NCBI RefSeq assembly: GCF_001238295.1
Contig: NZ_LGXZ01000007.1
Span: forward strand, 218,320 to 282,319
Reading direction: 5' to 3'
Length of the DNA stretch: 64,000 bases
DNA from: Ruegeria sp. 6PALISEP08
Lineage (GTDB): Bacteria > Pseudomonadota > Alphaproteobacteria > Rhodobacterales > Rhodobacteraceae
Position numbers and translations under genes: made by a program. Position 1 is the stretch's first letter. Each line of letters begins with the position of its first letter. The notes beneath the pieces were generated by a model. That model searched no databases and had not been told where the DNA came from. It worked only from the letters and a program-made list of their open reading frames with translations. Shown here piece after piece: positions 6,672 through 15,132 of this stretch.

Positions 6672-7835
6672 CTAAGTTCCGGCCTCTTGTGTCTCAAGGA
6701 AGTCCAGGATTGCTTGTTGGTGTCTGACAACGGGGCTTTCTCCGTTGGCGGCTGGGCCGACCTCAAAAAACGGGCTGGTCAAAGACTTTTGCTGTTGCTC
6801 ACAGGCGTATATGTCCTCGGCTGTGAAATCACCTGACGCCATTGGATCATCTTCGCCGATTGCGTCGCTGTCAGGATATTTCGGGCCGCCGAAATCCTTC
6901 CAGAAACTCCAACTGCTCCATTCCTGTTTCTGAAATTCCCACCCTGAGGCATTCGCCAGTTTGGTGCGGTTTTCCACGCGCGTCAGATCAGGACCCAAGG
7001 GCGTGATAATGAAGATGTTCCAGCTATCCTCGCCCGCGCCAAGCCCTATACCGGGAAACAGCATTGGCACCCAGGCGCCAATATGGGGTTCCGGTATTGC
7101 CCGGGGTGTAGGCAGGTTTTTCTCCAAATCCTTTGCATAATCAGACGCCGGCGGTTCCCAGAAGTGATAATGCGGACCTTTCCAGCCGTATTCCGCCCGT
7201 GCATGATCATACATGTGGAGCGTGTTCGAATGAAGATGGCTCAGGTGATAGACGTCGATATAGTTCTCGACCACGATCTTCCAGTTGGCCTTGATCTCAT
7301 AGCTTTGCCGCGCATCGGGATATTCCACCAACTCTTCCGGTTTGTGTGGTCCCAACAGCGGATCAACCGCACCGAACCACTCAACAAGGCTTGGCGGATT
7401 TGGATCAGGATGCACAAAAAGCATACCACGCCAGATATCGACACTGGCGGGTTTCAGGCCGAGGCAGGATTTGTCGACCCCATTGGGATATTCCTTTGCT
7501 TCATCGGGAATAGAAATAAGGTTGCCCTCGAGGTCGTATGTCCAGTCATGGTAGGGGCATGTCAGCGCCTTTTGCGTTTTCCCGACAGCCCGGATCAACT
7601 GTGTACCACGGTGACGGCAGATGTTATGAAATGCCCGCAGACGGTGATCGCGCCCCATCACGATAAAGATGTTGTTCAGCCCGGCCTGGACCGAAATGAA
7701 ATGACCGGGTTCCGGCACATCCTCAGCCAACCCGGCATAGCGCCAGGTTCGCGAGAAGATCAGTTGTTGTTCGCGGTCGAACCAATCTTGTGATGTATAG
7801 GCGTCAACGGGAAGGCGGTGATACATGCGGGTCAT
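6672..7835 (-). CDS. Rieske non-haem iron oxygenase, alpha subunit
   Basis: The protein is 387 residues from ATG 7835, chosen for the AAGAGG six bases upstream. The Rieske cluster ligands are CRHRG (about residue 73) and CPYHDW, 19 residues on. The mononuclear iron site is ENYIDVYHLSHLH, with the bridging Asp, two His and, further on, a late acidic ligand region. CntA-type carnitine oxygenases carry Glu at the bridging position, so the canonical Asp here argues against CntA. GbcA-like demethylation of a quaternary amine, or another small substrate, fits the family. The partner reductase is at 5036. The operon is tetR, membrane protein, oxygenase, secreted protein, reductase. Confidence 0.9.
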   Translation of the reverse strand: MTRMYHRLPVDAYTSQDWFDREQQLIFSRTWRYAGLAEDVPEPGHFISVQAGLNNIFIVMGRDHRLRAFHNICRHRGTQLIRAVGKTQKALTCPYHDWTYDLEGNLISIPDEAKEYPNGVDKSCLGLKPASVDIWRGMLFVHPDPNPPSLVEWFGAVDPLLGPHKPEELVEYPDARQSYEIKANWKIVVENYIDVYHLSHLHSNTLHMYDHARAEYGWKGPHYHFWEPPASDYAKDLEKNLPTPRAIPEPHIGAWVPMLFPGIGLGAGEDSWNIFIITPLGPDLTRVENRTKLANASGWEFQKQEWSSWSFWKDFGGPKYPDSDAIGEDDPMASGDFTAEDIYACEQQQKSLTSPFFEVGPAANGESPVVRHQQAILDFLETQEAGT

Positions 7836-7845
7836 TACAAACCTC

Positions 7846-8109
7846 TTAAACAAGCCAGATGGCGTAGGTCGGAAACAGGCTGGCCGCGATCATCATCAAG
7901 CCGAACACAGCCCAAATGATCGCCACTGCCCAGAAAAGGATCGGGTCCTGATCGCGTGTGATGTCAAAGACCAGCGCGGTCTGGCCTGTCATGATCGATG
8001 GCACCAACCACCACAGAAACAGCAGACCCCAAACCCAGTAGAGCCCCAGTACAGCCGCAACCAAAAGAACTGGTAAAGCCGTATAGTTGAAAAGGCGTCG
8101 GGTGCTCAT
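7846..8109 (-). CDS. Small two-helix membrane protein in the Rieske operon
   Basis: The protein is 87 residues with two hydrophobic spans: ALPVLLVAAVLGLYWVW with its continuation GLLFLWWLVP, and FWAVAIIWAVFGLMMIAASL. The start ATG 8109 overlaps the stop of the TetR gene (ATGA), so its translation is coupled to the regulator. Its own stop overlaps the ribosome site of the oxygenase. I recognise no family. A membrane anchor or a transport accessory for the oxygenase system is possible but unproven. Confidence 0.75.
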   Translation of the reverse strand: MSTRRLFNYTALPVLLVAAVLGLYWVWGLLFLWWLVPSIMTGQTALVFDITRDQDPILFWAVAIIWAVFGLMMIAASLFPTYAIWLV

Positions 8110-8696
8110 ACGGTCGTCCCCAAGCTGGCGGCAAGAATCTGTGCCGCCTGTTTCAGCTCCTCGCGCCACGCTTCAGGCGGATTGAGCGGGGTCAGGGAAT
8201 CCAAGTTCACATATGTAGCGGCAATCCCCTGAGAGACTGCGCGGATCTGTGTGGCAGAGGCATCCGGGGCAGCCCGTTTCAAGACAACTTCGATCACCTC
8301 AAAGAACCGTTCCAGGCTGTCGACAAGGGGTTGTCGCATTGACGGGTGATTGGCGACGGATGTGACAAGCGACTGGTAGGCCAGCATTACACGCGGATCA
8401 TTGGGGACAGATTTATCAAACAGCAGATCGATCAGATCTGCTGTCGTGCCTGTTGGTTCTAACGCGCCCCGAAGGGAGATTGTCGCCTGCGCAAACCTGT
8501 CTACAACATGGTTTATTAGGGCCCCGGTCATCTGGTCTTTGTTGCCCAAATAGTGACGCAGGATGGGTCGTTTGACGCCGGCCTCAGTGGCGACTCGCTC
8601 TTGGGTTGCCCCCTCCAATCCGAAACGGGACACACAGGTGAGATATGCATCAAGGATCTGTTCTGATCGCTGGTCTTTCAGGCTGGGGCGGGGCAT
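8106..8696 (-). CDS. TetR/AcrR-family transcriptional regulator of the Rieske operon
   Basis: The protein is 196 residues. The N-terminal helix-turn-helix reads ILDAYLTCVSRFGLEGATQERVATEAGVKRPILRHY with a split typical of TetR, followed by LGNKDQM. The C-terminal ligand domain is all-helical and BetI-like in style. It is the first gene of the operon on the minus strand. Two identical palindromic cores stand just upstream of its start (8713-8728 and 8747-8762), so it is very probably autoregulated and controls the whole operon. Confidence 0.9.
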   Translation of the reverse strand: MPRPSLKDQRSEQILDAYLTCVSRFGLEGATQERVATEAGVKRPILRHYLGNKDQMTGALINHVVDRFAQATISLRGALEPTGTTADLIDLLFDKSVPNDPRVMLAYQSLVTSVANHPSMRQPLVDSLERFFEVIEVVLKRAAPDASATQIRAVSQGIAATYVNLDSLTPLNPPEAWREELKQAAQILAASLGTTV

Positions 8697-8712
8697 GGTT
8701 TTCTCTCGTTTA

Positions 8713-8728
8713 TTGTCACATCTGACAA
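8713..8728. promoter_or_regulatory. TetR operator-like palindrome, site 1
   Basis: TTGTCA-CATC-TGACAA is a perfect 6-bp inverted repeat with a 4-bp spacer, 17 bp upstream of the tetR start. Confidence 0.75.
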
Positions 8729-8745
8729 ATAACTACGTAAAGTAT

Positions 8746-8763
8746 ATTGTCAATAGTGACAAT
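8746..8763. promoter_or_regulatory. TetR operator-like palindrome, site 2
   Basis: ATTGTCA-ATAG-TGACAAT is a perfect 7-bp inverted repeat with the same core and 4-bp spacer as site 1. The two centres are 34 bp apart. A consensus -35 hexamer TTGACA on the minus strand (8753-8748) lies inside the site, so binding would block transcription of the tetR operon. Confidence 0.75.
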
Positions 8764-8812
8764 TAATAAATCCTTGTAAGGACCGGTGCGCCCACAGCCC
8801 CGAGAGGTTGTC

Positions 8813-9856
8813 TCAATGCATTAAGGTTTCAGTGTTTGTTGCCGACTTAGGTAGCTTTCGCCACATTGAATCGGTGTCAATTTCAAGGTTGCCAAACAGT
8901 TTTCCCGCCCAATCGACGGCCCCGGATGTCAAAAGAAAAACCTCGGGCACCACAATCCATTCACCAATCCAGACGCCGCCGGAACGCTCGTGCTGGTGCA
9001 AAGTCAATTCGCCAATCTGCTCGGCTCGTTGACGGCCCAGTCTTCCGACAGCCTCGCCAAACTCCGACGCCCGTTGGTTCTGCTTATGCGCCATTGCGGA
9101 TGAGGCGCCGCGGCCGATTTCACGACCTTCAGAGATCTCGGCTATGTCCGTTGAGGATAGCAAATTGACGTTGTGCGAGATTTTACAGATCGTCGCACAT
9201 AACGTTCCAAGCGCTGTCACAATGTCCGCCATTCCGTCCCTTGCATTTTGCCAGTGTGGATCGACCGCGTTCAGACCCAGAGCCTTGGCGACCGCTTCTT
9301 TGACTTGCATACCATCATCATTTTCATACGCTCTCAGATCGCCAACCGGTCCTCCGATCTGAACGTTCAACCCGCGTTGCGCGGCGTCATCAATTGCATT
9401 CTGTCGACGCAATAGTTCAGATTTCCAGACTCGTAGTTTGGTGGCGAAGCGCATCGGAACGGCGTGCTGACCGTTGGTGCGCCCCATCATCATTGTGACA
9501 CCATGATGGTCGATATGCCGATCCAACATGGTGATGAGCCGCTGTACCTTCATATCGATCTCTGTGAGCCCGATCTTCATTTGCATCGCAAGAGCCGTAT
9601 CCATGATGTCTTGCGTCGTTGCACGGAAGTGAAAGTATTTGGCGTGATCACCAAGCGTGGTGCGCATCTGCTGAATAAGTCCGACGATGGGCCGACCCAC
9701 GATCAGCATGTCTGCCTGCATTTGATCCTTGTCGAGCAGCTGGGTCGACAAAGCCTCAATCGCACGGGCTGCATCACTAGGAATAAGCCCCGCCTCGGCC
9801 TGGCATTGGGCCAACGTCCTCTCACTGTCTGCCTTCGCGTGCATCAATGGGAACAA
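8813..9856 (-). pseudogene. Fumarase/adenylosuccinate lyase-superfamily lyase, truncated at both ends
   Basis: The central part belongs to the argininosuccinate/adenylosuccinate lyase superfamily, closest in style to 3-carboxy-cis,cis-muconate cycloisomerase. Visible are HFRATTQDIMDTALAMQM, MMMGRTNGQHAVP and the signature loop GREIGRGASSAMAHKQNQRA. The first codons, up to about SERT, come from a 57-bp IS6-type end (9815-9871), so the native N terminus is gone. The C terminus stops soon after SGAVDWAGKLFG, roughly 80-100 residues earlier than usual for the family. The active-site loop remains, but the fold would be incomplete. It lies between two regulators and appears to be the residue of an IS-linked deletion. 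Confidence 0.8.
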
Positions 9857-9871
9857 GTTTGCAATAGATCT
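9815..9871 (-). repeat. IS6-type end, copy B of a 57-bp repeat
   Basis: It matches 1129-1185 at 48 of 57 positions in the same orientation on the plus strand. The outer bases AGATCTATTGCAAA (minus strand) resemble the IS6 terminal repeat. The adjacent lyase is cut exactly here and the LysR gene ends 5 bp beyond it. No transposase accompanies this copy. Confidence 0.75.
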
Positions 9872-9875
9872 GACT

Positions 9876-10802
9876 TCAATTCATATGAAACCCGCAGCCG
9901 GGCAGGTCGCACCATTCCGACAACAGCTTGGCGATTTGTAAAATCGGATCTCCTTCTTCGAGATCCTCCGAGCGCAACACCGCGTGCCAAGGCACGGAAA
10001 TCCCGTCCTGAGTAACCTGGGCACCAACGATGCGACCTTCTTTCAATGCGGATTGAAGCGCCCAGTTGGACAACACACTTGTGCCCAGATCCGAGGCAAC
10101 CAGTTCGACAATCGCCTCGGGCAGTTCAACGGTCGCGGCCCATTTCGGGTAGCTGTCCGTGGGGCGAAACAACAGCGCAAATTCCCTGTCTGGTTCGGGG
10201 ATCTTGGTATAGGTGATGAAAGGCTCGCCCACGATATCAGAACCTTCCACATATGGGCGATCTGCCAGACGATGTGACGGCGGCATGATGTAAAGCAGAG
10301 GATCGTCAAACAGTTTGATGCTGCTGAGTCCGGCCTGCGACACCTTGCCTGAGGTAATCGCAATGTCCAGATGCCGGTTCAAAAGCCCGGTCAGCGGATC
10401 ACTGCGCGCACCAGCCATGATCTGAATATCGATCCCGTCGGTACGTGATTTCATAAATTTGATGAAGGAGGGCAGCCAGCGATAGTTGCTGTAGGCTTCG
10501 ACCGACAGTCGCACCACATGCTGCACATTGGCATTCATGCGCCGCACGTCCTCTTCCGCGCGGCTCAGATCGGTGAGGATGCGTTCTGCCACGATTGCCA
10601 TGTAATCCGCCGCCGGTGTCCGACGCAGTTTCTTGTGCATTCGGGTGAACAGGGGCACATCCAGCCGACGTTCGGCCTCGCGCAGGCGATGCGACAGGGC
10701 CGATGGTGTGACCCCCAGTTTCTTGGCGGCATCGGTGATCCGACCGGTTTCGTTTATTGCCTGGATCAGTTGCAGATGCCGTAGATCGAGCAGCGGTTTC
10801 AT
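9876..10802 (-). CDS. LysR-family regulator of the aminotransferase/MttB locus
   Basis: The protein is 308 residues. The N-terminal winged helix-turn-helix reads HLQLIQAINETGRITDAAKKLGVTPSALSHRLREAERRL, close in style to MetR-type LysR proteins. The effector domain follows (DIQIMAGARSDPLTGLLNRHLDIAIT). It is transcribed away from the aminotransferase operon at 10908. The intergenic region holds a T-N11-A palindrome (10815-10827) and a related second site, and a copy of the same sequence stands in front of the mttB operon. The gene ends 5 bp from an IS6-type scar, so its last few codons may not be original. Confidence 0.92.
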   Translation of the reverse strand: MKPLLDLRHLQLIQAINETGRITDAAKKLGVTPSALSHRLREAERRLDVPLFTRMHKKLRRTPAADYMAIVAERILTDLSRAEEDVRRMNANVQHVVRLSVEAYSNYRWLPSFIKFMKSRTDGIDIQIMAGARSDPLTGLLNRHLDIAITSGKVSQAGLSSIKLFDDPLLYIMPPSHRLADRPYVEGSDIVGEPFITYTKIPEPDREFALLFRPTDSYPKWAATVELPEAIVELVASDLGTSVLSNWALQSALKEGRIVGAQVTQDGISVPWHAVLRSEDLEEGDPILQIAKLLSEWCDLPGCGFHMN

Positions 10803-10814
10803 GTGTTTTTAGCC

Positions 10815-10833
10815 TGAATCAAATTCACGAAAA
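10815..10833. promoter_or_regulatory. LysR operator-like palindrome, shared with the mttB promoter
   Basis: The plus strand has TGAAT-CAA-ATTCA, a perfect T-N11-A inverted repeat. With flank, the minus strand reads TTTTCGTGAATTTGATTCA. The mttB region at 23888 has TTTTCGTGAATGAAATTCA, identical outside the spacer. It lies 13 bp upstream of the LysR start codon. Confidence 0.7.
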
Positions 10834-10842
10834 CCAAAAAAC

Positions 10843-10859
10843 TTCGAAATTGAAATTCA
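10843..10859. promoter_or_regulatory. Second, weaker LysR-like site
   Basis: TTCGAAATTGAAATTCA matches TTCGTGAATGAAATTCA at 23890 in 14 of 17 positions. Two sites in the LysR-aminotransferase intergenic region fit the usual recognition-plus-activation arrangement. Confidence 0.45.
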
Positions 10860-10907
10860 GTCAATAAAAAGGTGAAGTTCCGGCAGATTTTCATTTGGAG
10901 CATCCCC

Positions 10908-12284
10908 ATGAACGTTGACGCCCGACGCGCGATCGAACAGGACAAGGCGCACCACGTCCATCCTCAGTCGAACCTGCGCCAACATGCCCAAGACGGCCCG
11001 ACGATGATCACGCATGGTAAAGGGGTGTTCATTTACGACAGCGAAGGGCGAGAGATCATCGACGGGTTTTCCGGGCTGGGCTGTGTATCATTGGGCTATC
11101 ACAACGAACGATTGTCGAATGCCGCCAAGCGACAGATGGATGTGCTGCCTTTTGCACCAACCTTCTACAACCGCTCGCACCCGCGGGTGGCCGAGCTGGG
11201 TGAACGTCTGATAGGCATGGCGCCGGGCAAAATGAACCGGGTGATGTTCCAGTGCTCGGGATCCGAGGCAAACGACACTGCAATCAAGTTGCTGTGGTAC
11301 ACCAACACGGCCCGTGGCGAGCCGCAGCGTCGCAAGATCATTGGCCGGGTGCGGGGCTATCACGGCAATACGGTGGCGACGGTGTCCCTGTCGGGGCAAC
11401 CGCACATGCATGCCAAGTTCGGCCTGCCGCTGCCCGAGTTCAAGCACACCGAGCTGCCGAACTATTACCGTTTCCATATCGACGGCGAGAGTGAAGAAGA
11501 GTTTTCGGCCCGGATGGCGGCGAATTTCGAAAAGCTGATCCTGGCGGAAGGCCCGGAAACCGTGGCGGCCTTTTTTGCCGAACCGGCCATTTCGGGTGGC
11601 GGGGCGCTGATGCCGCCTGAAGGCTACTGGAGGGAAATGCAGGCGGTACTGCGCAAGTATGACATCAAGTTCCTGGCCGATGAGGTCGTGTGCGGTTTTG
11701 GTCGAACCGGCAATATGTGGGGGTCACAGACCTGGGGGCTGGAGCCTGACATGATCTCTTGCGCCAAGGCGCTGTCCGCTGCGTTCTTCCCGATCTCGGC
11801 CCTTATGTTCAAGGATGAGATGTATGCCGACATGATAAAGAACTCGGACGAGGTTGGCACCTTTGGCCATGGATATACTTATGCCGGTCACCCGGTTGGC
11901 GCTGCCGTCGGTCTAGAGGCACTGGATATTTACGATGAAATCGATCTGGTGGGTCACGTCCGCGCGGTTTCGGCCCGGTTCCTCGAAAAATGCCACTCGA
12001 TGGCCGATCACCCGCTGGTGGCCGAAGTGCGCGGCGTCGGTCTGTTCTGCGGCTTCGAGCTGATGAAGGATGCAAAATCCCGTGAACCGTTCGATCCCTC
12101 TTGGAAAGTGGGTGAGCTTGTGCAGAACTTTGCCCATGATCGGGGTCTGTACCTGCGGGCGATTGGCGATCGGATGAGCTTTATGCCGCCGCTGATCATC
12201 AACGAAGATGAGATTGATATTGCCACTGAACGTTTCAAGGGCGCCTTGGATGACGCCTGGGCAGTGGTTCGCGCGAAGATCTGA
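10908..12284 (+). CDS. Class III PLP aminotransferase (omega-amine type)
   Basis: The protein is 458 residues from ATG 10908, which has TTGGAG eight bases upstream. Fold-type I class III features: SGLGCVSLGYHN near the N terminus, FQCSGSEANDTAIKL (phosphate-binding loop), RGYHGNT, the Asp in FLADEVVCGFGRTG and the PLP lysine in SCAKALSAA. Enzymes of this type move the terminal amino group of omega-amino acids or diamines to pyruvate or 2-oxoglutarate. It is first in a five-gene operon with an aldehyde dehydrogenase next, the classical pair that turns a primary amine into an aldehyde and then an acid. The LysR-like sites lie directly upstream. Confidence 0.9.
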   Translation: MNVDARRAIEQDKAHHVHPQSNLRQHAQDGPTMITHGKGVFIYDSEGREIIDGFSGLGCVSLGYHNERLSNAAKRQMDVLPFAPTFYNRSHPRVAELGERLIGMAPGKMNRVMFQCSGSEANDTAIKLLWYTNTARGEPQRRKIIGRVRGYHGNTVATVSLSGQPHMHAKFGLPLPEFKHTELPNYYRFHIDGESEEEFSARMAANFEKLILAEGPETVAAFFAEPAISGGGALMPPEGYWREMQAVLRKYDIKFLADEVVCGFGRTGNMWGSQTWGLEPDMISCAKALSAAFFPISALMFKDEMYADMIKNSDEVGTFGHGYTYAGHPVGAAVGLEALDIYDEIDLVGHVRAVSARFLEKCHSMADHPLVAEVRGVGLFCGFELMKDAKSREPFDPSWKVGELVQNFAHDRGLYLRAIGDRMSFMPPLIINEDEIDIATERFKGALDDAWAVVRAKI

Positions 12285-12289
12285 TTGAA

Positions 12290-12359
12290 TTGGGGTCGGG
12301 TTCAAGCTTTCATCCGATCCCAACGCCGCTGTTACCCCCCTCAGGCGGCGCGCATTTTT
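12290..12359 (+). terminator. Two hairpins between aminotransferase and aldehyde dehydrogenase genes
   Basis: The first hairpin pairs TTGGGGTCGG (12290-12299) with CCGATCCCAA (12314-12323). The second pairs CGCCGC (12324-12329) with GCGGCG (12345-12350) and is followed by CGCATTTTT. The second looks like a partial rho-independent terminator, so downstream genes may be expressed at a lower level than the first. Confidence 0.5.
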
Positions 12360-12388
12360 GAAACTGCGGTTCGCCAAGGAGAACAGAG

Positions 12389-13873
12389 ATGACGACATAC
12401 TTGGAACCGAAACTGCCCGATGTGGGTTTGGCCGGTAGTTATATCAACGGTGCCTGGCATTGGCCCGAAGGGCGGCTGGTGGTCGAAAACCCCTCGCGCC
12501 GCAGCCCGATCTGCGAGGTTGGTCGCGGCACGTCAACCGAGGTCGATTTGGCCGTCGCCGCCGCTCGTGCCGCGCTGCCGACGTGGCGCGCCTTGGCGGC
12601 TAGTGAGCGTGGCAAACGTCTCACAGAGCTCGGCCGTCGCCTGGAAGAGAACGCCGAAGAAGTGGCTCGCGTATTGGCGGCGGAAAGTGGCAACGCGATC
12701 AAGACCCAATCGCGGGGCGAAGCGATGGGGGCTGCCGGGGTTCTTAAGTATTACGGTGGCGTAGCGGTCGAACAAAAAGGGGAAACCCTGCCACTTGGAC
12801 CGGGTCAATTCAGCTACTCCACCCGAGAACCACATGGTGTTGTGGGTTCGATCATTCCGTGGAACTCGCCCCTCCAGTTGGGCGCTGTAAAAATCTCCAT
12901 GGCATTGGCAACCGGAAACTGTCTGGTGTTGAAACCGGCTGAAGATGCGCCACTGGCGATTCTGAAATTGGCTGAACTGGCGGATGGACTGTTTCCACCG
13001 GGCGTCTTCAATGTTGTGACGGGGCTGGGTGAAGAGGCAGGCGCGGCGCTGGCTTCCCACCCCGATGTAGACAAGGTGTCCTTTACCGGTTCAAGCGAGG
13101 TCGGCAAGCTGATTGGCAAGGCCACTTCTGATCGCATTGCCAAGCTGACGCTGGAACTGGGGGGAAAGTCACCGACGATCGTGTTCCCGGACGCCATTTC
13201 CGGGGGCCGTCTGGACAGCACCGCGCAGCAGGTGGCTAACGCCATGCGCTTTGCTCGTCAGGGTCAAAGCTGCACCGCCGGATCGCGCCTGTTTGTGCAT
13301 AAGGACATCTGGGATGAGCTCATGCCCAAAGTGGCCGAAAAATCGGCAGCTTTGAACGTCGGCGATGCACTGGATCCGGATGTGGATATGGGCGCGGTGG
13401 TGAACGCGGAACGCTACGGCGAAATACGCGCCTATGTGGCCGAGGCCGAAGCAGAAGGGGCAACCTTCCTGATCGGAGAAACGCCTGTCGAAGACCCCGC
13501 AGGGTTCTGCCCCAACCCGACAATCATCACTGGTGTCGACAACGATTGGCGCATTGCTCGGGAAGAGGTGTTCGGCCCTGTCATGGTGGCCATTCCCTTC
13601 GAGACGGAAGGAGAAGTCATCGCCATGGCAAATGACACTCATTACGGGTTGGCAGCGTTCCTTTTCACTCATGACGTAAGCCGCATTACGCGCCTGACGC
13701 GCGCCATTGATGCGGGTTGGATACAGGTCAATCAGGGCGGTGGTCAGATTCCCGGCATGTCTTATGGCGGCACCAAGCAATCGGGTATGGGCAGCGAATA
13801 CTCCATCGAAGGCGCATTGGAAGCCTACACCTACCGCAAATGTGTCACCATCAACATTGAGGACGGCGCGTGA
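12389..13873 (+). CDS. NAD(P)-dependent aldehyde dehydrogenase
   Basis: The protein is 494 residues. Cofactor and catalytic features: IIPWNSPLQLGAVKISMAL, KPAEDAPLAILKL, FTGSSEVGKLI, the general-base Glu in LELGGKSP and the catalytic Cys in RQGQSCTAGSRLF. The C-terminal PGMSYGGTKQSGMGSEYS is normal for the superfamily. ATG 12389 is preceded by AAGGAG. The stop overlaps the GTG start of the next gene. Following a class III aminotransferase, it likely oxidises the semialdehyde formed there, such as succinate semialdehyde. The exact substrate is not readable from the sequence. Confidence 0.9.
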   Translation: MTTYLEPKLPDVGLAGSYINGAWHWPEGRLVVENPSRRSPICEVGRGTSTEVDLAVAAARAALPTWRALAASERGKRLTELGRRLEENAEEVARVLAAESGNAIKTQSRGEAMGAAGVLKYYGGVAVEQKGETLPLGPGQFSYSTREPHGVVGSIIPWNSPLQLGAVKISMALATGNCLVLKPAEDAPLAILKLAELADGLFPPGVFNVVTGLGEEAGAALASHPDVDKVSFTGSSEVGKLIGKATSDRIAKLTLELGGKSPTIVFPDAISGGRLDSTAQQVANAMRFARQGQSCTAGSRLFVHKDIWDELMPKVAEKSAALNVGDALDPDVDMGAVVNAERYGEIRAYVAEAEAEGATFLIGETPVEDPAGFCPNPTIITGVDNDWRIAREEVFGPVMVAIPFETEGEVIAMANDTHYGLAAFLFTHDVSRITRLTRAIDAGWIQVNQGGGQIPGMSYGGTKQSGMGSEYSIEGALEAYTYRKCVTINIEDGA

Positions 13874-15132
13874 GCACGGACCGGTTCGGTAACGCCATCG
13901 ATCCAAGCGTGGGATACGCCCGCGGCGCGCTGTTGCAAAGTTCAGCCGATGAGGTGCGCAGGTTGGCGCAGGCGGGCCGTGTTGCTGCGGATTTCGTAGC
14001 ACGCGAAGGTATCGACAAGGTCGCCATTTGCACGGGAAACCTGCGGTTCTATCCAGCAACGCCGGACGATTTGAACCTGTTGTGCGAAGAATGGATCGGT
14101 CCGGGCCTGTTTGGTGAAGAACTGCGCCAGGCCGCAATCGTTCATCTGGGTGGGCAGGGGCACGAGGCAGCAGCGGTGGTGAACCGTACAAGTGCCGGGA
14201 TCGTTGCCACCATACTGGCGCATTCAGCAGGCAGGCCGGTGTTGTCTCTGGTGGCGCACGGCGACCGGAGCCATGCCTCGGTTCTGCGCGGGGCGCGGCT
14301 GGCTAATGTGCAGGTGCGCGAAGTGCACGACCTGGACGCGATGCACCAGGCGCTGGCCAAGGACAGCCCGGCGCTGTTCGTAATCACGCCCGTCACCTCG
14401 GAACTGTCCATGCTGAGCGATGACCTGATCCGCGATGCAGTGGCGGCGGGGAACAAGGCGGGCTGTGTCACGTTCCTTGATGACGCTTACGGTGCGCGAT
14501 TCCGTCCGGTGCTGCATGGCGGTGGGGATTCGCTTTCCTTTGGAGCGGATCTGGTGATCACCAATGCCGACAAAGCGGGGCTGTCCGGTCCCCGTGCGGG
14601 GGTTTTTTGTGGCGATCCGGCAGTGTTGATCCCAGTGCAGGCCAAGGCCAGCGAATTGGGGATGGAGGCACGCGCGCCCGTTGCGGTTGGTGCAATGCGC
14701 AGTCTTCAGGGGTTCGCTCCGGATCTGTTGTTACAGGAAGCGCAAGACGGACAAGACCTGGCTGACGCGCTTGAATCTGCGCTGGGCGTTGGTCGCGTGT
14801 CTCGCTCGGCGCTGGGACCCAAGATAGACGAACAGGACGCGATGGACATTGTCCTGGGCATGGCTGACTCAGAAAAGACCGATGTTGTGCCTGCCGAAGT
14901 GACGGCTGCCATTGGCATGTTGATGCTGCGGGACAAAGGGATTGTAACCGTCAACACTCATGGACAGCCGGGAGGGCGCGTTTCAATCCGATTGAAGCCA
15001 ACGTCCGGCGCTGTGGCTCGTGTCGGAGGTGCGATGGCTGTGACCGACACTCTCTTGTCGGCAATGCGCCAGACAGCGAACCACCTGAACGACAAGGCTT
15101 GGTTTGCAGCAACGTTGTTTGGAGAAACGTGA
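13870..15132 (+). CDS. SelA-like fold-type I PLP enzyme
   Basis: The protein is 420 residues. The start GTG 13870 overlaps the ALDH stop (GTGA). It resembles the selenocysteine synthase/DgaE-like branch: VVNRTSAGIVATILAHSAGRPVL in the N-terminal part, FLDDAYGARFRP with the PLP-ring Asp, and TNADKAGLSGPRAGVF with the likely PLP lysine, matching the GDK-x-L-x-GPQAG pattern of SelA. No selC or selB is present here, so selenocysteine synthesis is unlikely. Known SelA-like paralogues act as ammonia lyases or aldolase-like enzymes on amino acids. The next genes are a DUF4392 protein and another PLP enzyme, so the three probably act on one amino acid intermediate. Confidence 0.75.
   Translation: MSTDRFGNAIDPSVGYARGALLQSSADEVRRLAQAGRVAADFVAREGIDKVAICTGNLRFYPATPDDLNLLCEEWIGPGLFGEELRQAAIVHLGGQGHEAAAVVNRTSAGIVATILAHSAGRPVLSLVAHGDRSHASVLRGARLANVQVREVHDLDAMHQALAKDSPALFVITPVTSELSMLSDDLIRDAVAAGNKAGCVTFLDDAYGARFRPVLHGGGDSLSFGADLVITNADKAGLSGPRAGVFCGDPAVLIPVQAKASELGMEARAPVAVGAMRSLQGFAPDLLLQEAQDGQDLADALESALGVGRVSRSALGPKIDEQDAMDIVLGMADSEKTDVVPAEVTAAIGMLMLRDKGIVTVNTHGQPGGRVSIRLKPTSGAVARVGGAMAVTDTLLSAMRQTANHLNDKAWFAATLFGET

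Noticed and set aside
7083..7793. 236-codon plus-strand frame opposite the Rieske oxygenase
   Set aside because: Antisense shadow of the conserved oxygenase. No family features and no operon partner.
13169..14191. 340-codon minus-strand frame over ALDH and SelA-like genes
   Set aside because: It spans two well-supported genes in antisense and has a proline/arginine-rich, shadow-like composition.
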